Assembly: GCA_020635435.1 (NCBI GenBank)
Contig: JACJZU010000002.1
Location: 310,001 to 374,000, forward strand
Direction of reading: 5' to 3'
Source of the DNA: Flavobacteriales bacterium
Lineage (GTDB): Bacteria > Bacteroidota > Bacteroidia > NS11-12g > UBA9320
DNA: 64,000 bases
Shown: piece by piece, positions 9,165 through 19,337 of the stretch
How positions within the stretch are numbered: position 1 is the first letter of the stretch
Layout of the letters: every line of letters begins with the position of its first letter
Position numbers and translations under genes: made by a program
The notes under the pieces: generated by a model
What the model saw: the letters and a program-made list of their open reading frames with translations, nothing else
Told to the model about the DNA's origin: nothing
Database searches by the model: none

Positions 9165-12100
9165 TCAATGGATAAGAAGGGGTGAAACTGCCCGAAAATG
9201 CTGATTTGACAGGGTGATCCGGTAGATTCCGGCTGGAAATTGTGAAATGTCCACTGCCTGTAAATTTTCCACATTCTCTGCCCTCAGCACGCATTTACCG
9301 GTGATGTCGAACAAATCCAGCCCGAATGGCCCCTGCTGATCGGTGCGAACCTGAAACGTTCTGTCTGCCGGATTTGGATAAACTGTGAACTCCATACCTT
9401 CCGCCAAGGTCTTGTAAACTGCACTCGTTGTGCCAACCGTTACGTATTGTTCCCCTCTGCACTGGCAATTGGCCTCATTACGGGCAAACAAGCGCACCAA
9501 ATAGGTGCCCGATACCTGGAAACGATGCGAAGGTTCCGCGTCCCGACTGATGCCCCCACCTTCAAAGCTCCAGGTGTAATCAGTGATCAGGGAGTCTGTG
9601 GCCTTGAAGGAAACCCGTAGTGGATCGGAACCCGCCACGGGTGTGAAAGCACAAAGTGGACTGCGGTTCACGACAACTACCTCGTCGTGCACGTCCTCAC
9701 AATCTCCATCCTGCACATAAACTCTCAGACGAACCCGGTACGAACGGGTCTCTCCCGTTTCGAAGAGGTGCCGCGGTGAATGCAGTTCCGAACTGTCGCC
9801 ATCACCAAAATACCACTTGTGTTTCAGGATCTTGTTCTCGGTCTTACTGTAATTCACAAACACAGCCTCCTCGCCACTGCAAATGGTGCCAACCGTAAAG
9901 CGTGCATTGGGCTGTACCCGCACTACCAGTGAACTGTCGTATTGCGAGGTACATCCATTCGAGGCTGTGATCCGCAAGCTCACCTCATGCTCTCCAACTG
10001 CGCTATATGCGTGGGTAGGAGCAGAATCACCACTCTCACGACCATCTCCAAATTTCCATATATAAATATAGGTGAGTTCTGCAGGGAGATCACTCTCGTT
10101 CAAGAACCGGGTCGGTTCGTTGTTACAGGCCAATGATGCCGTGAACCTACTTTTCGGTGAGGGCAGAACCTGCTTTTGCATGGTGAATGTATCGCGGCAA
10201 TTGAATTGCGACACCGTAATAAGCCGGTATTCGTTGATCCCGCTTTTTTCTTCGGTCCTTGATGGAGATTTGATCGTACTGAAGAGTTGGCCGTTTCGGA
10301 ACCATTGATAACCGAGTTTTTCATTGCCTTCAATAAAGCTGATGTTCTCGAACCGGAATTCATCATATTGACAATTTTCCTCAAGATTGAAGCTTGCCAC
10401 GGGAATCGGGAATTGATACGCTTGAAGGATCGAGGAGTCCATACACCCCATATGGTTGGCCGTAAGCCGAATGGCAAATTTTCCGGTTCCGGAGAAATGG
10501 TGCTGAACCGGACCAGATGCATGTTCTACATGAAGCCTGCCTCCATCTCCATACATCGAGTAGGTCGTTGAGGCAGGATTATCCCGAAGTGTGGGCTGAA
10601 TTTGAACGGCAGTCCCTTTACACGCGTGGACCACGGAAGCGCTTGCCACAGGCATTCTGTAGATCGTTAAAGTGTCCGCAAACAGACCGGTGATGCCATA
10701 TTTATTGCGTGCTGTAAGTTTTACCCGGAATGCACCGGTGCCCGAAAAGCGATGCGCGGCATGCAGATCAAACGCCTTGTACCCATCACCGAAATCCCAT
10801 TCGTAATTGAGGGAGTCCCTGCTCAGCGTGGTATTGGTAAAACTCAGTATTTCCCCGGCACAATGTCCCTTGTGCACGAACTTTGGCCGTGGCCGCCGCG
10901 ATATATGTACGAAACGCTCCAAAAATGTATCGCATTTTGAGACCAGATCTTCCACGACCATTTCGAGTTTGAGCGTGCTGTCGATCAAACCGGGAACCGC
11001 CCGGATACCGATCTGCATATCTTTTCCGGAACCGGGTTGTATGAACCAGAATAAACTGTCCGGGAGTGTTTGCCCTCCGGTGTAGGAAACCCTGAAATGC
11101 TGTTTTTGCCAATTCTTGCTATAATCGGCATTCGACCAACCGTTAGGTGGATTTATGCGGTATACTGCCTTTCCATCCTCAGCGAGCCTATCCGGATCCG
11201 TGGACGTTCCTTTGCCCACTATTCCGAAGAAATCCGGATCAACACTTATTTGAACGCCACTCGGCTTCTGTACAACAACAGCTTTTGCAGGAACACGTGG
11301 TGAGCAAAAATGCGTGCTGTAGTCAATTGCACCATCCCAGGAATAACCCGGATAAACGATCCCACTCGCTGAAAACGCATTACTCACATGATTGGAATAG
11401 CAGACCACAGAGGGACCTGCGCTTTCAAAAGCATCTTTCTTGAATGTGAATGATGCATTCCCCCTGGTCTCAATACAGAAACTGAGTGTATCTCCCACCG
11501 GAAGTACGAGGTCGGGAATGTCCATCCAGGTAAGCTGTCCCCAGCTTCCGGTGTTTACCGTGTCGACAAGCAGTAAATTCCAGGAAGACGGATCTTTTTC
11601 ACTTCCGGAATAATCCCCCTTGCGCACATAGATACGGATCGTGGCCGTATTTCCATTCGCAAAATGCATGGCGAGTTTTTCCAAACGGACGGGCTGCACA
11701 GCATGTACCCTCAGAAAAGTGGCACCCGTGTTGAATCCGTTGAAGCGGAATGGTCCCTGACCACTGTTCAGTTGCCCCGGAAAACTGTCGTAGGCACGGG
11801 CATAATAGATCTGAGCAGTCCCAATTTCCGGTGTTTTGAATTGCTTTCCAAATCCTAATACAGAATCGTTTTGCTCCCACAGCACGCCTTTCGATGCATG
11901 CGTGGCGTTCAATTCCACAGAGCCGGGGCCGCATCGGGCGGCATCCTTGGTGGATGGCCTGGTCAAACTGTCAACAACCCAGATCGTAATAAGATTCGTG
12001 TCGTTGCCGGAATGATCATCAGGTGATCGCAGCATCGACCGTACCGTGAGCTTTCCGGATTCACTGAATTTGATTGAACCTAAAGTATGCAGGACACTTG

Positions 12101-12965
12101 CCCCCGGGTTCAATGCCTTTAGGGTGTCCCTGAACGTATGGATGATCTTTTTGTCTGCACGCTCCACAGTAAGTACAAACGGAACCTGCTCCATTTTCAG
12201 CTGACCATGGTTCCGGATGATTACCTGAGGAACAATGGATGAACCCAACTGAATGCGCTGATCGGTCTTCAGGTGATGTTCAATACCCAGATCGCGCCTC
12301 AGCCTGTTGTAAACGTGCACCTGATCGAGCAGCACATAACCCTGAGTGAGTTGAATATCTCGTGTCCGCCATCGGAATCGCAATTCGAAACGACTGCCTT
12401 TCTTCAGCCGATCATCCAAATGAACGAGCGCCCGTACAGGTGCATTCGTACCAATGCTGTCGGCCCATATCTCCTTCCAGGTCAACGAACCCTGATCGCG
12501 GTATTCGAGCGAGAAGGAGGGAGTACGCAAGCGAACGAGGTGATAAACAAATTCAATGGAACTTTTCCCAGAGTCCGAGATCAGGAGGGGAAGTTGTAAG
12601 GTTATATCCTCCCGGCTCCCGTCGCCATTGCTCGCACCTCTGTAACCGCCGTTGTACACATCGAAAGATGCAAAGCCATTTTCAATGAGCCCAAATGGAA
12701 TGAACTGTTCTGAACTGAATCTGAAACTATCCGTTCCGGAATTGCCTTGAAGAAGTTCCGTTTTCCAACCCGCAGGTAGCTTCGTGCCTTTGACCTGATC
12801 GAAATTCTCGAAGAGTAGGGTCTGTTGTGCACGCACTAAGGAGCAGGACAGGCTCAATAAAGCCAGCACGAACAATTTCGCCCGATTTTTTCTTCCGAAT
12901 TTCAATCTGAATGAATTCAACCCACTAAAATAGGCAATCCGGATAGTACGCAGGTATGTACCCAC
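9165..12965 (-). CDS. T9SS type A cargo: PKD-repeat surface protein, paralogue of its neighbour
   Basis: Up to 1266 residues. After the signal segment (AKLFVLALLSLSCSLVRAQ) come a MAM/cleaved-adhesin-like jelly roll (about 50-220, opening LLFENFDQVKGTKLPAGW), a CARDB-like domain (about 225-330), and a central region that matches the neighbouring 5302-9075 protein (AEDGKAVYRINPPNGWSN against AEDSTVIYELRPPTNYPN). A row of PKD domains follows (YEWDFGDGY, YIWKFGDGR, HKWYFGDGD, YTWSFEGGG) and then a type A sorting domain (VYPNPADRTF ... FPAGIYRITL). No ATG opens the frame. The listed start is a GTG, and an internal TTG at 12905 gives a more typical short signal peptide (KFGRKNRAKLFVLAL), so the N-terminus is uncertain by about 20 residues. 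Confidence 0.88.
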   Translation of the reverse strand: MGTYLRTIRIAYFSGLNSFRLKFGRKNRAKLFVLALLSLSCSLVRAQQTLLFENFDQVKGTKLPAGWKTELLQGNSGTDSFRFSSEQFIPFGLIENGFASFDVYNGGYRGASNGDGSREDITLQLPLLISDSGKSSIEFVYHLVRLRTPSFSLEYRDQGSLTWKEIWADSIGTNAPVRALVHLDDRLKKGSRFELRFRWRTRDIQLTQGYVLLDQVHVYNRLRRDLGIEHHLKTDQRIQLGSSIVPQVIIRNHGQLKMEQVPFVLTVERADKKIIHTFRDTLKALNPGASVLHTLGSIKFSESGKLTVRSMLRSPDDHSGNDTNLITIWVVDSLTRPSTKDAARCGPGSVELNATHASKGVLWEQNDSVLGFGKQFKTPEIGTAQIYYARAYDSFPGQLNSGQGPFRFNGFNTGATFLRVHAVQPVRLEKLAMHFANGNTATIRIYVRKGDYSGSEKDPSSWNLLLVDTVNTGSWGQLTWMDIPDLVLPVGDTLSFCIETRGNASFTFKKDAFESAGPSVVCYSNHVSNAFSASGIVYPGYSWDGAIDYSTHFCSPRVPAKAVVVQKPSGVQISVDPDFFGIVGKGTSTDPDRLAEDGKAVYRINPPNGWSNADYSKNWQKQHFRVSYTGGQTLPDSLFWFIQPGSGKDMQIGIRAVPGLIDSTLKLEMVVEDLVSKCDTFLERFVHISRRPRPKFVHKGHCAGEILSFTNTTLSRDSLNYEWDFGDGYKAFDLHAAHRFSGTGAFRVKLTARNKYGITGLFADTLTIYRMPVASASVVHACKGTAVQIQPTLRDNPASTTYSMYGDGGRLHVEHASGPVQHHFSGTGKFAIRLTANHMGCMDSSILQAYQFPIPVASFNLEENCQYDEFRFENISFIEGNEKLGYQWFRNGQLFSTIKSPSRTEEKSGINEYRLITVSQFNCRDTFTMQKQVLPSPKSRFTASLACNNEPTRFLNESDLPAELTYIYIWKFGDGRESGDSAPTHAYSAVGEHEVSLRITASNGCTSQYDSSLVVRVQPNARFTVGTICSGEEAVFVNYSKTENKILKHKWYFGDGDSSELHSPRHLFETGETRSYRVRLRVYVQDGDCEDVHDEVVVVNRSPLCAFTPVAGSDPLRVSFKATDSLITDYTWSFEGGGISRDAEPSHRFQVSGTYLVRLFARNEANCQCRGEQYVTVGTTSAVYKTLAEGMEFTVYPNPADRTFQVRTDQQGPFGLDLFDITGKCVLRAENVENLQAVDISQFPAGIYRITLSNQHFRAVSPLLIH

Positions 12966-12995
12966 GTCAAATTGATGTGATTAATTCAGGCCGGT

Positions 12996-14324
12996 CTAGC
13001 GGCGGCGCATAGCAAGTGGATTCAGCCGGCCCATAGCGCTCTGCCCACTGAAACCCTTCATCATCTTCTTCATTTCGCCGAACTGCTTGATGAGTTTATT
13101 CACCTCTGTTACCGAGGTTCCGCTTCCGCCGGCGATGCGTTTTTTTCGAGAACCGTCGATCAGGTCCGGATTCTGACGTTCTTGAGGTGTCATGGAGCGA
13201 ATGATGGCCTCAATTCCCTTAAAGGCATCATCGGATATGTCGATGTCCTTGATGGCCTTGCCAACACCCGGGATCATGCCTAACAGATCCTTTAAATTTC
13301 CCATTTTCTTGATCTGTTGGAGCTGACCCAAAAAGTCCTCAAAATCGAATTGGTTCTTTCGGATCTTCTTCTGCAAGCGTCGCGATTCCTCCTCATCAAA
13401 ATTCTGCTGGGCCTTCTCCACCAAACTCACCACGTCACCCATTCCGAGGATCCTACCCGCCATCCGATCCGGGTGGAACACGCTCAGTGCATCCATCTTC
13501 TCCCCATCACTCACGAATTTGATGGGTTTGTTCACCACATGCTTGATGGAAAGCGCCGCACCCCCGCGCGTATCACCATCCATCTTTGTGAGAACCACTC
13601 CATTGAAATCCAACCTGTCATTGAAGGCTTTGGCCGTGTTCACGGCATCCTGCCCGGTCATGGCATCCACAACGAACAGGATCTCCTGCGGATTGAGAGC
13701 CTTCTTTACACGGCTTATCTCGTCCATCATCTGCTCATCAATACCCAATCGACCGGCTGTATCCACGATCACTACATTGTGCTGATGTTTCTTGGCGTGC
13801 CTGATGGCGTTCTCGGCAATTTGTACGGGATTCTTATTCTCATCTTCCGTGTACACCGGTACATCGATCTGCGCCCCGAGTACCTTGAGCTGCTCGATGG
13901 CCGCCGGACGGTAAACGTCGCCGGCTACCAAAAGCGGATTCCGACCCTTGGATTTGATGTATCTGGCCAGCTTACCACTGAAGGTGGTTTTACCCGATCC
14001 CTGCAAACCCGCAATGAGTATGATGGCCGGATTGCCCTGATAATTCAGAGGTGCTGTTTCTCCTCCTAAAAGCTGAGTGAGTTCATCATTCACTACTTTC
14101 ACCATCACCTGTCCGGGGGAGACGGATTGGAGCACATTCTGTCCGATGGCTTTGTCCTTAACGCGGTTGGTGAAATCCTTCGCGATCTTAAAGCTCACAT
14201 CGGCATCAACCAATGCCCTGCGGATCTCCTTAACGGTTTCTGCCACGTTGATTTCCGTGATCTTGCCCTGACCTTTAAGTGTTTTGAAGGCTTTATCTAA
14301 TCGGGAGGAGAGATTTTCGAACAT
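12996..14324 (-). CDS. ffh: Signal recognition particle protein Ffh
   Basis: Ffh is the GTPase that binds signal sequences on translating ribosomes together with 4.5S RNA and delivers them to FtsY at the membrane. The 442-residue protein has the N-domain helices (1-90), the G domain with P-loop GLQGSGKTT (106-114), the VDTAGR and TKMDGDTRGGAALS motifs, and the methionine-rich M domain (about 300-442; MTPQERQNPDLIDGSRKKR is the RNA-binding part). Length and order are standard. It sits between two giant T9SS genes on the same strand but has its own -7 box, so it is probably transcribed independently. Confidence 0.98.
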   Translation of the reverse strand: MFENLSSRLDKAFKTLKGQGKITEINVAETVKEIRRALVDADVSFKIAKDFTNRVKDKAIGQNVLQSVSPGQVMVKVVNDELTQLLGGETAPLNYQGNPAIILIAGLQGSGKTTFSGKLARYIKSKGRNPLLVAGDVYRPAAIEQLKVLGAQIDVPVYTEDENKNPVQIAENAIRHAKKHQHNVVIVDTAGRLGIDEQMMDEISRVKKALNPQEILFVVDAMTGQDAVNTAKAFNDRLDFNGVVLTKMDGDTRGGAALSIKHVVNKPIKFVSDGEKMDALSVFHPDRMAGRILGMGDVVSLVEKAQQNFDEEESRRLQKKIRKNQFDFEDFLGQLQQIKKMGNLKDLLGMIPGVGKAIKDIDISDDAFKGIEAIIRSMTPQERQNPDLIDGSRKKRIAGGSGTSVTEVNKLIKQFGEMKKMMKGFSGQSAMGRLNPLAMRRR

Positions 14325-14342
14325 AGCTGCTATTTAGGCCCG

Positions 14343-14350
14343 CAAATTTA
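14343..14350 (-). promoter_or_regulatory. -7 promoter element for ffh
   Basis: The minus strand reads TAAATTTG, an exact match to TAnnTTTG, 18 bases before the ffh ATG. It lies between ffh and the stop of the upstream gene, supporting a separate ffh promoter. Confidence 0.55.
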
Positions 14351-14373
14351 GAGAAGATACTCCAATCTGAAGG

Positions 14374-17300
14374 TCAGTACAACACATTCACTGCTCCTTC
14401 AACGTCGTACAGCACACCATCCAGTCCCTGCACATGTATGTGATAGAGGTAGCTGCCCATGGGAACTTTATTTCCCATATACATGCCATTCCAACCTTTT
14501 TCAAGTTCAGTACATTCAAATAATTTTTCGCCCCATCTGTTATAGATCTGCATGCGGTAGGCACCCACTCCCGTTCGCACCAAATGATCCATAAATCGGG
14601 TCCCGGGTCTGAAGGCATCGTTCAGATGATCTGAATTCGGGCTGAATGCATTGGGAATGTACAACTCCGATGGACCGATCACTTCCACGGTGTTGCTTAG
14701 GCTGAAGTACCGGTCGTTGGTTTCGCCAAGCGCGCGTATCCTGTATGTGAAGGATCCCGGTATATCCATATGCGGATCTGCATCTGAGTACGCCATTTCA
14801 GTACCGTTCAGAAGAGCAATCGGTACAAACGCATCACCCTTTTTTAATTCAACTACGTAGTTCTTCACACCTCCCGGCCATTCACGGTAAGGATTCCAAC
14901 TCAACTCAACGCTTCCCTGTCGGTAATGTCCCCTGAGTAAGATGCTTGTACCCACAAAACCGGCATCGCCCTTGATCCCGCATCGATCGGTGGCAAGAAT
15001 GCGATAGGTGTAGGATGTTTCATTGATCAGCGCCTGTTCGTGTTCGAAGATCGTATCTCGGGTGTCGATGATCTCCATCGGAAGGCTGTCGCCGGTCTTC
15101 CACATTGCAACCGAGTATTTTTCGAGGATACCCTGCTTGGAACCTTCCCAATGCACTTCGATGCGGGAATTTTCAACAACACTGGCACGGATCACATCGA
15201 TCTGCGGATCCAGATGAACATAAAGCGGTCTCAAGGATTCCGTATTGCTGCGGCTTCGTAATGTTCCGGAAACTGCGAAGATCGTGTAGGTATAGGATTC
15301 ATCACATAACTCTGTATCGCGGTATTGAAATACATCCGCATCAACTACGGCGAGAAGCTTCATCGTATCTCCTTCGCAACGCCGGTAGATTTGATAAGCA
15401 TCCACTTTTTTCCAACCGCGGTAGGCCGTCCATTCGAGATCGATCGAATAGGGTGCGTTCGACCCAAGTGTGAGTGTTACCGGGCAATGTGCACTGCCGG
15501 GAATCCCCAGATTCCCACATCGATCTTCAAATCGGAGTATGAAACATGGAGGGGTAAAGCGATCCGGGATAAATTGCTTTTGGTAACCGGTGTTATTGGC
15601 GGCTTGTCGTGAAACCTCCACATTAACCGAGGACTCAAATAATACACTTGTTGCGATGAAACTATCACTTGCAGGTTCCCAGAAAAGCTCGAGATGATCG
15701 TTGTCGGCGTAGCTCACATATTTGAGGGGGGCTGCACCGATGTCGGTAGAGTCACGAACCAGGAATTCGGCGCTTAAGGACGAGGCACAGCCAAATTGGT
15801 CTTCTGCTACAACCCGAACGCTGAGTATACCTTTGCGATCCGGGGAAAATACATTTCGGGAAGCGTTCAGCGCACCGCGCTGATTTGGGAAATACCACTT
15901 CCATTTGAGATCTCCATTCTCTCTCCGATTGATCGCAGTGAAGATCTCCGGTTTACCGGCACAAAGAATGGGAGCAGCAAGGATCTCCAATTGTGGGTTT
16001 TCCATCTTTCTTATTGCAACAATGGCCGTATCGTGGCAGGAATGGCCATTCGTGACCACCAGGCTGAGCGTGTCGATACCGGAAAGGGTGTTTTCCGTTT
16101 TAAGGGTCGAATCACGACCTGCTTCCACCGAGTTGATCAACCACCTGCGACGCACCACTTTCTCGGATAGGTCGCTGAAATAAAGTCGTTCCGGAATGCA
16201 GGCCAATGTGTCGGGGTGGTACATTTTCGCAACCGGACTGCGGTACACAACTACAGAATCATCCGGAACATAGATGGCTGCACAGCCAAAGCTGTCAATG
16301 GCATAAAGCGACGGGTTGAAAACCTGAGAGTCCCTGGCAACAGCTATTCGGTATAGATGCGATGTCTCTGCTACAGAGTCCAGGGGGCTTGCATCGTTGT
16401 AATGCAACCTGAAGGTAACGGCGTCGGTACTCACATTCTCGAACGAGACCAGGAGGGGATCACAACCTCGATGTTGGATCATTCGAAACCCGGGCACAGG
16501 TCCAAGTACTTTCACACCATTGACTTTTGTTAGGGTGTCGGAACATCCCAATTTACTTTTCGCGATCATGCTGATGTTGAAACCGGCATTCCAACCCGTA
16601 TTGCGTTTGTAAATATTTGCGATGGCCGCGTCGGTTGTCTTGATGCGTGTACCGTCGCCAAAATCCCAGATGAATGTATCAGCCGATTCCGCGAATGCCT
16701 CAAACTGTACATAAGCCGGGGCACAGTACAGCTGCGTATCGGATAGCGTAAAATCCACACGCACTTCTACACTGTTCAGTGTAGCTTCAGCGGTATCATA
16801 GCACGATCCGTGTTTGCCTGCAACCTGCAGAATACGATAATTCCCACGTTCCAATGGGCGGATGTAAAACGTGTCGGGTCGACGTGTTTCATAGCCGATT
16901 CCCGCATCCACGATCCATTCGATGCTCGTGGGCTTGAGAGCCGAGCGATCGAGCACAGCAACTTCCCCGTTTATGCAAATGCTTTCTGCAGAAAGTTCCA
17001 AACCCGCTTGTACGCCGGCGTATATAGGTTCGCTGTATTTTACCTTTTTGCAACCCATGCTGTTCGTGACTTCGAGCCCAATGCGGTACATCCCGCGCCT
17101 AGTGAAGGTGAAGGTGGGTCGTGGTTTCGAGGGATCGTCTATTTCTACACCTGCCATTGGTTCCGTGAACCATCTGAAAAGGACGTCCTTCCGATCGGTA
17201 CCGAAATGATAGTTGTACACTATGCTGCATTCCGGTTGAACTATAAAGGGAAGGCATCCGGAAACGGTGTCGGGTATTATCTGGAGATCGATCCCATTCA

Positions 17301-19188
17301 CTTTCAATGTATCCGGGAATCGAACGGAATCACGGCAACCTTCCAAGATCTGATGCCTGTACATGACTGACCATGAGCCGGGTTTATTGAGTTCAAATTG
17401 AGCATCTGCGCCTTCCACTTCTATGCTTTCCGCTGAATCCGACATGTGATGTACATTCCAAAAATGCCGGAAATTCGCGCGCTTGGGTTCCGTTGTTCCT
17501 TTCATTCTTACAGTGCTGCCTGCACAGAGAATAGAGTCACTCATGGCGAAGCTCAATTTGGGTTCTACGATCTCAACAGCATTCAATCGCAGGATTGAAT
17601 CCCGGCAGCCAATTGCATTGGCGGCATGTAATTGGATATGGTATTTACCGGTATCGGAATAACTGTAATAGAACCGTTTCTTGTTATCAGTATATAATAT
17701 GGACACCGTGTCGCGGTCGAACAATGTCCAGTTGAATGTGTCAGGGGCCAGATAACTGCTTGGAGGCGTGATGCTCTCGATCATGACCATCTGACCCTTA
17801 CATGCAACAGCTGGAGTTACTCTCAATTGGGGCCTGATCTTATCTACGCGTATGTAATTGGGAATTCGGAATGTGTCGACACAACCATTCATGTGCCGTG
17901 CGATGAGTTCCACATCCAGTTTTCTCCAATCAGGAAGCACTATGCTATCGCTATTTCCGTTGGCCAGTCGTACTAATTTGCCTTTGTCGAAGTATTTCCA
18001 GGTAATGAGCATGGGGCCCTTTTCAGATGCCGTGCTTCGATTCTCCATATGGACAACATGTGGGATCTTACAATGGAAATGGTCTGTGCTGTTGAAGTTC
18101 GCCTTCACCTCACGAACCCGGATTATACCGCTTTTAAATGCACTGCTCGGGCATTGATTGTTCGAATACCGGATCCCGAGATCGAAGCGACCTGCCGACT
18201 GATATTTAAGTGAGATCGATTGTGTGTCGGATCTTACAACCAATGCTCCGGGATATATCCATTCGGGCATATTGGTGGGTTTATCAGGTAGGCCAACCGT
18301 GATCACATCCCCTTTGCAAAGCAACGTATCGCTGATCTGCAAATGCAGCGGCAGCGTATCGCCAAATCGCAACCAATCGGATTTCGTGAATTGCAGGGTA
18401 CACGAATTGGCTGTGATCATCTCCAAACGGGTGTCGAATACGCCCGCTTTGCCGTAGATCAGCGTATCGGGTGTTGGATCATTGGAAAGGGGATCGGTGG
18501 CACCTTCAAAATACCAGGTATAGGATGTGATCTTCTCCCCAAAATCCTGAATTCTGGGTTGAATGGCAACCCGTTGCGGAATACACCCTGAGCGTTTATC
18601 TGCGATGAGCTCAACCTCAATATTGGGATGCACGATCACAACATCCTTGTACTCCCTGATGCCACGGCAACCAAAGGAATCGATGACCACCATACTCAAC
18701 GACTTGAGACCGCTTGTCTTGAAACGGTGTATTTGAGAAATGTCCCCATTGAAATAATTCGTTCCGTCGATCACCCAGCTCAGCTGTTTCGTGTTTGGGG
18801 TGAGGTTGGTGAGGGTGATCGTATCCGGTCCGGCGCAAAGCTTTGTTCGACTCACCTTCATCAGCGGTTCCGGTTTTCCCAGAACTTCTGCGGCAGGACC
18901 ATTCAAGGTGCATTTGCGGCCGTCGGGAAAGGTTATCACGGCGTAAGGCGCGATCTTGATAGGGTCGAGATAGAATTCATGAAAAGTGTCCCGTCCGTTG
19001 ATTGAACCTTTTCCCACATTCCATATCACGGAACTTGATGGAGGAAGGTTTTCAATCGTGAATTGAATTGTGCCCGGAGCACAAACGGAGGACGTGTTGG
19101 TCTTCATCGTCATACCCGAACACTGTGCACGGGTACAGACATGACTCCCCAACACAAATACGATCAGTGTCAGGATTCGAGGTCCCAT
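14374..19188 (-). CDS. T9SS type B cargo: giant Ig/PKD and FN3 surface protein
   Basis: A 1604-residue secreted protein. A signal peptide (GPRILTLIVFVLGSHVCTRAQ) is followed by more than ten cysteine-containing Ig/PKD-like beta repeats of about 90 residues (for example TFIWDFGDGTRIKTTD and SYTWYFEGATDPLS). Three fibronectin type III-like domains come next (about 1210-1500), then a gliding-motility-associated sorting domain (about 1510-1604: LYIPNAFSPNSDHLNDAF, IYNRWGEKLFE, KGWNG, VPMGSYLYHI). Type B sorting domains direct T9SS export without type A-style cleavage. The FN3-to-sorting-domain arrangement recurs in the 33641-37384 protein, so the two probably share ancestry. No enzymatic domain is visible; an adhesive, filament-like role is an inference. 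Confidence 0.9.
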   Translation of the reverse strand: MGPRILTLIVFVLGSHVCTRAQCSGMTMKTNTSSVCAPGTIQFTIENLPPSSSVIWNVGKGSINGRDTFHEFYLDPIKIAPYAVITFPDGRKCTLNGPAAEVLGKPEPLMKVSRTKLCAGPDTITLTNLTPNTKQLSWVIDGTNYFNGDISQIHRFKTSGLKSLSMVVIDSFGCRGIREYKDVVIVHPNIEVELIADKRSGCIPQRVAIQPRIQDFGEKITSYTWYFEGATDPLSNDPTPDTLIYGKAGVFDTRLEMITANSCTLQFTKSDWLRFGDTLPLHLQISDTLLCKGDVITVGLPDKPTNMPEWIYPGALVVRSDTQSISLKYQSAGRFDLGIRYSNNQCPSSAFKSGIIRVREVKANFNSTDHFHCKIPHVVHMENRSTASEKGPMLITWKYFDKGKLVRLANGNSDSIVLPDWRKLDVELIARHMNGCVDTFRIPNYIRVDKIRPQLRVTPAVACKGQMVMIESITPPSSYLAPDTFNWTLFDRDTVSILYTDNKKRFYYSYSDTGKYHIQLHAANAIGCRDSILRLNAVEIVEPKLSFAMSDSILCAGSTVRMKGTTEPKRANFRHFWNVHHMSDSAESIEVEGADAQFELNKPGSWSVMYRHQILEGCRDSVRFPDTLKVNGIDLQIIPDTVSGCLPFIVQPECSIVYNYHFGTDRKDVLFRWFTEPMAGVEIDDPSKPRPTFTFTRRGMYRIGLEVTNSMGCKKVKYSEPIYAGVQAGLELSAESICINGEVAVLDRSALKPTSIEWIVDAGIGYETRRPDTFYIRPLERGNYRILQVAGKHGSCYDTAEATLNSVEVRVDFTLSDTQLYCAPAYVQFEAFAESADTFIWDFGDGTRIKTTDAAIANIYKRNTGWNAGFNISMIAKSKLGCSDTLTKVNGVKVLGPVPGFRMIQHRGCDPLLVSFENVSTDAVTFRLHYNDASPLDSVAETSHLYRIAVARDSQVFNPSLYAIDSFGCAAIYVPDDSVVVYRSPVAKMYHPDTLACIPERLYFSDLSEKVVRRRWLINSVEAGRDSTLKTENTLSGIDTLSLVVTNGHSCHDTAIVAIRKMENPQLEILAAPILCAGKPEIFTAINRRENGDLKWKWYFPNQRGALNASRNVFSPDRKGILSVRVVAEDQFGCASSLSAEFLVRDSTDIGAAPLKYVSYADNDHLELFWEPASDSFIATSVLFESSVNVEVSRQAANNTGYQKQFIPDRFTPPCFILRFEDRCGNLGIPGSAHCPVTLTLGSNAPYSIDLEWTAYRGWKKVDAYQIYRRCEGDTMKLLAVVDADVFQYRDTELCDESYTYTIFAVSGTLRSRSNTESLRPLYVHLDPQIDVIRASVVENSRIEVHWEGSKQGILEKYSVAMWKTGDSLPMEIIDTRDTIFEHEQALINETSYTYRILATDRCGIKGDAGFVGTSILLRGHYRQGSVELSWNPYREWPGGVKNYVVELKKGDAFVPIALLNGTEMAYSDADPHMDIPGSFTYRIRALGETNDRYFSLSNTVEVIGPSELYIPNAFSPNSDHLNDAFRPGTRFMDHLVRTGVGAYRMQIYNRWGEKLFECTELEKGWNGMYMGNKVPMGSYLYHIHVQGLDGVLYDVEGAVNVLY

Positions 19189-19203
19189 AATTCATCATCA
19201 GAC

Positions 19204-19225
19204 CGGCTTTTTCGAGAAAAAACCG
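19204..19225. repeat. Imperfect inverted repeat in a divergent promoter region
   Basis: CGGcTTTTT and AAAAAacCG face each other across a short centre. The region lies between the divergent genes starting at 19188 (minus) and 19338 (plus). It could be an operator or a 5' leader hairpin of the minus-strand gene; nothing decides between these. Confidence 0.25.
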
Positions 19226-19247
19226 ACCCCGTAGTAGTTTAGTAAAC

Positions 19248-19255
19248 CAAATATA
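19248..19255 (-). promoter_or_regulatory. -7 promoter element for the 14374-19188 gene
   Basis: The minus strand reads TATATTTG, an exact TAnnTTTG match, 59 bases upstream of the ATG. No clear -33 TTTG was found. Confidence 0.45.
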
Positions 19256-19337
19256 CGAAAAAGAACTGACCGTATATGTCGGACTTAAAAATTATAGTTC
19301 TGAGGCAGAATGGTACATTTTTACTTATTTCGCCCGC

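Noticed and set aside
13317..14069. A 250-codon open frame antisense to ffh
   Set aside because: It lies wholly opposite the well-supported ffh gene and its translation has no domain-like pattern.
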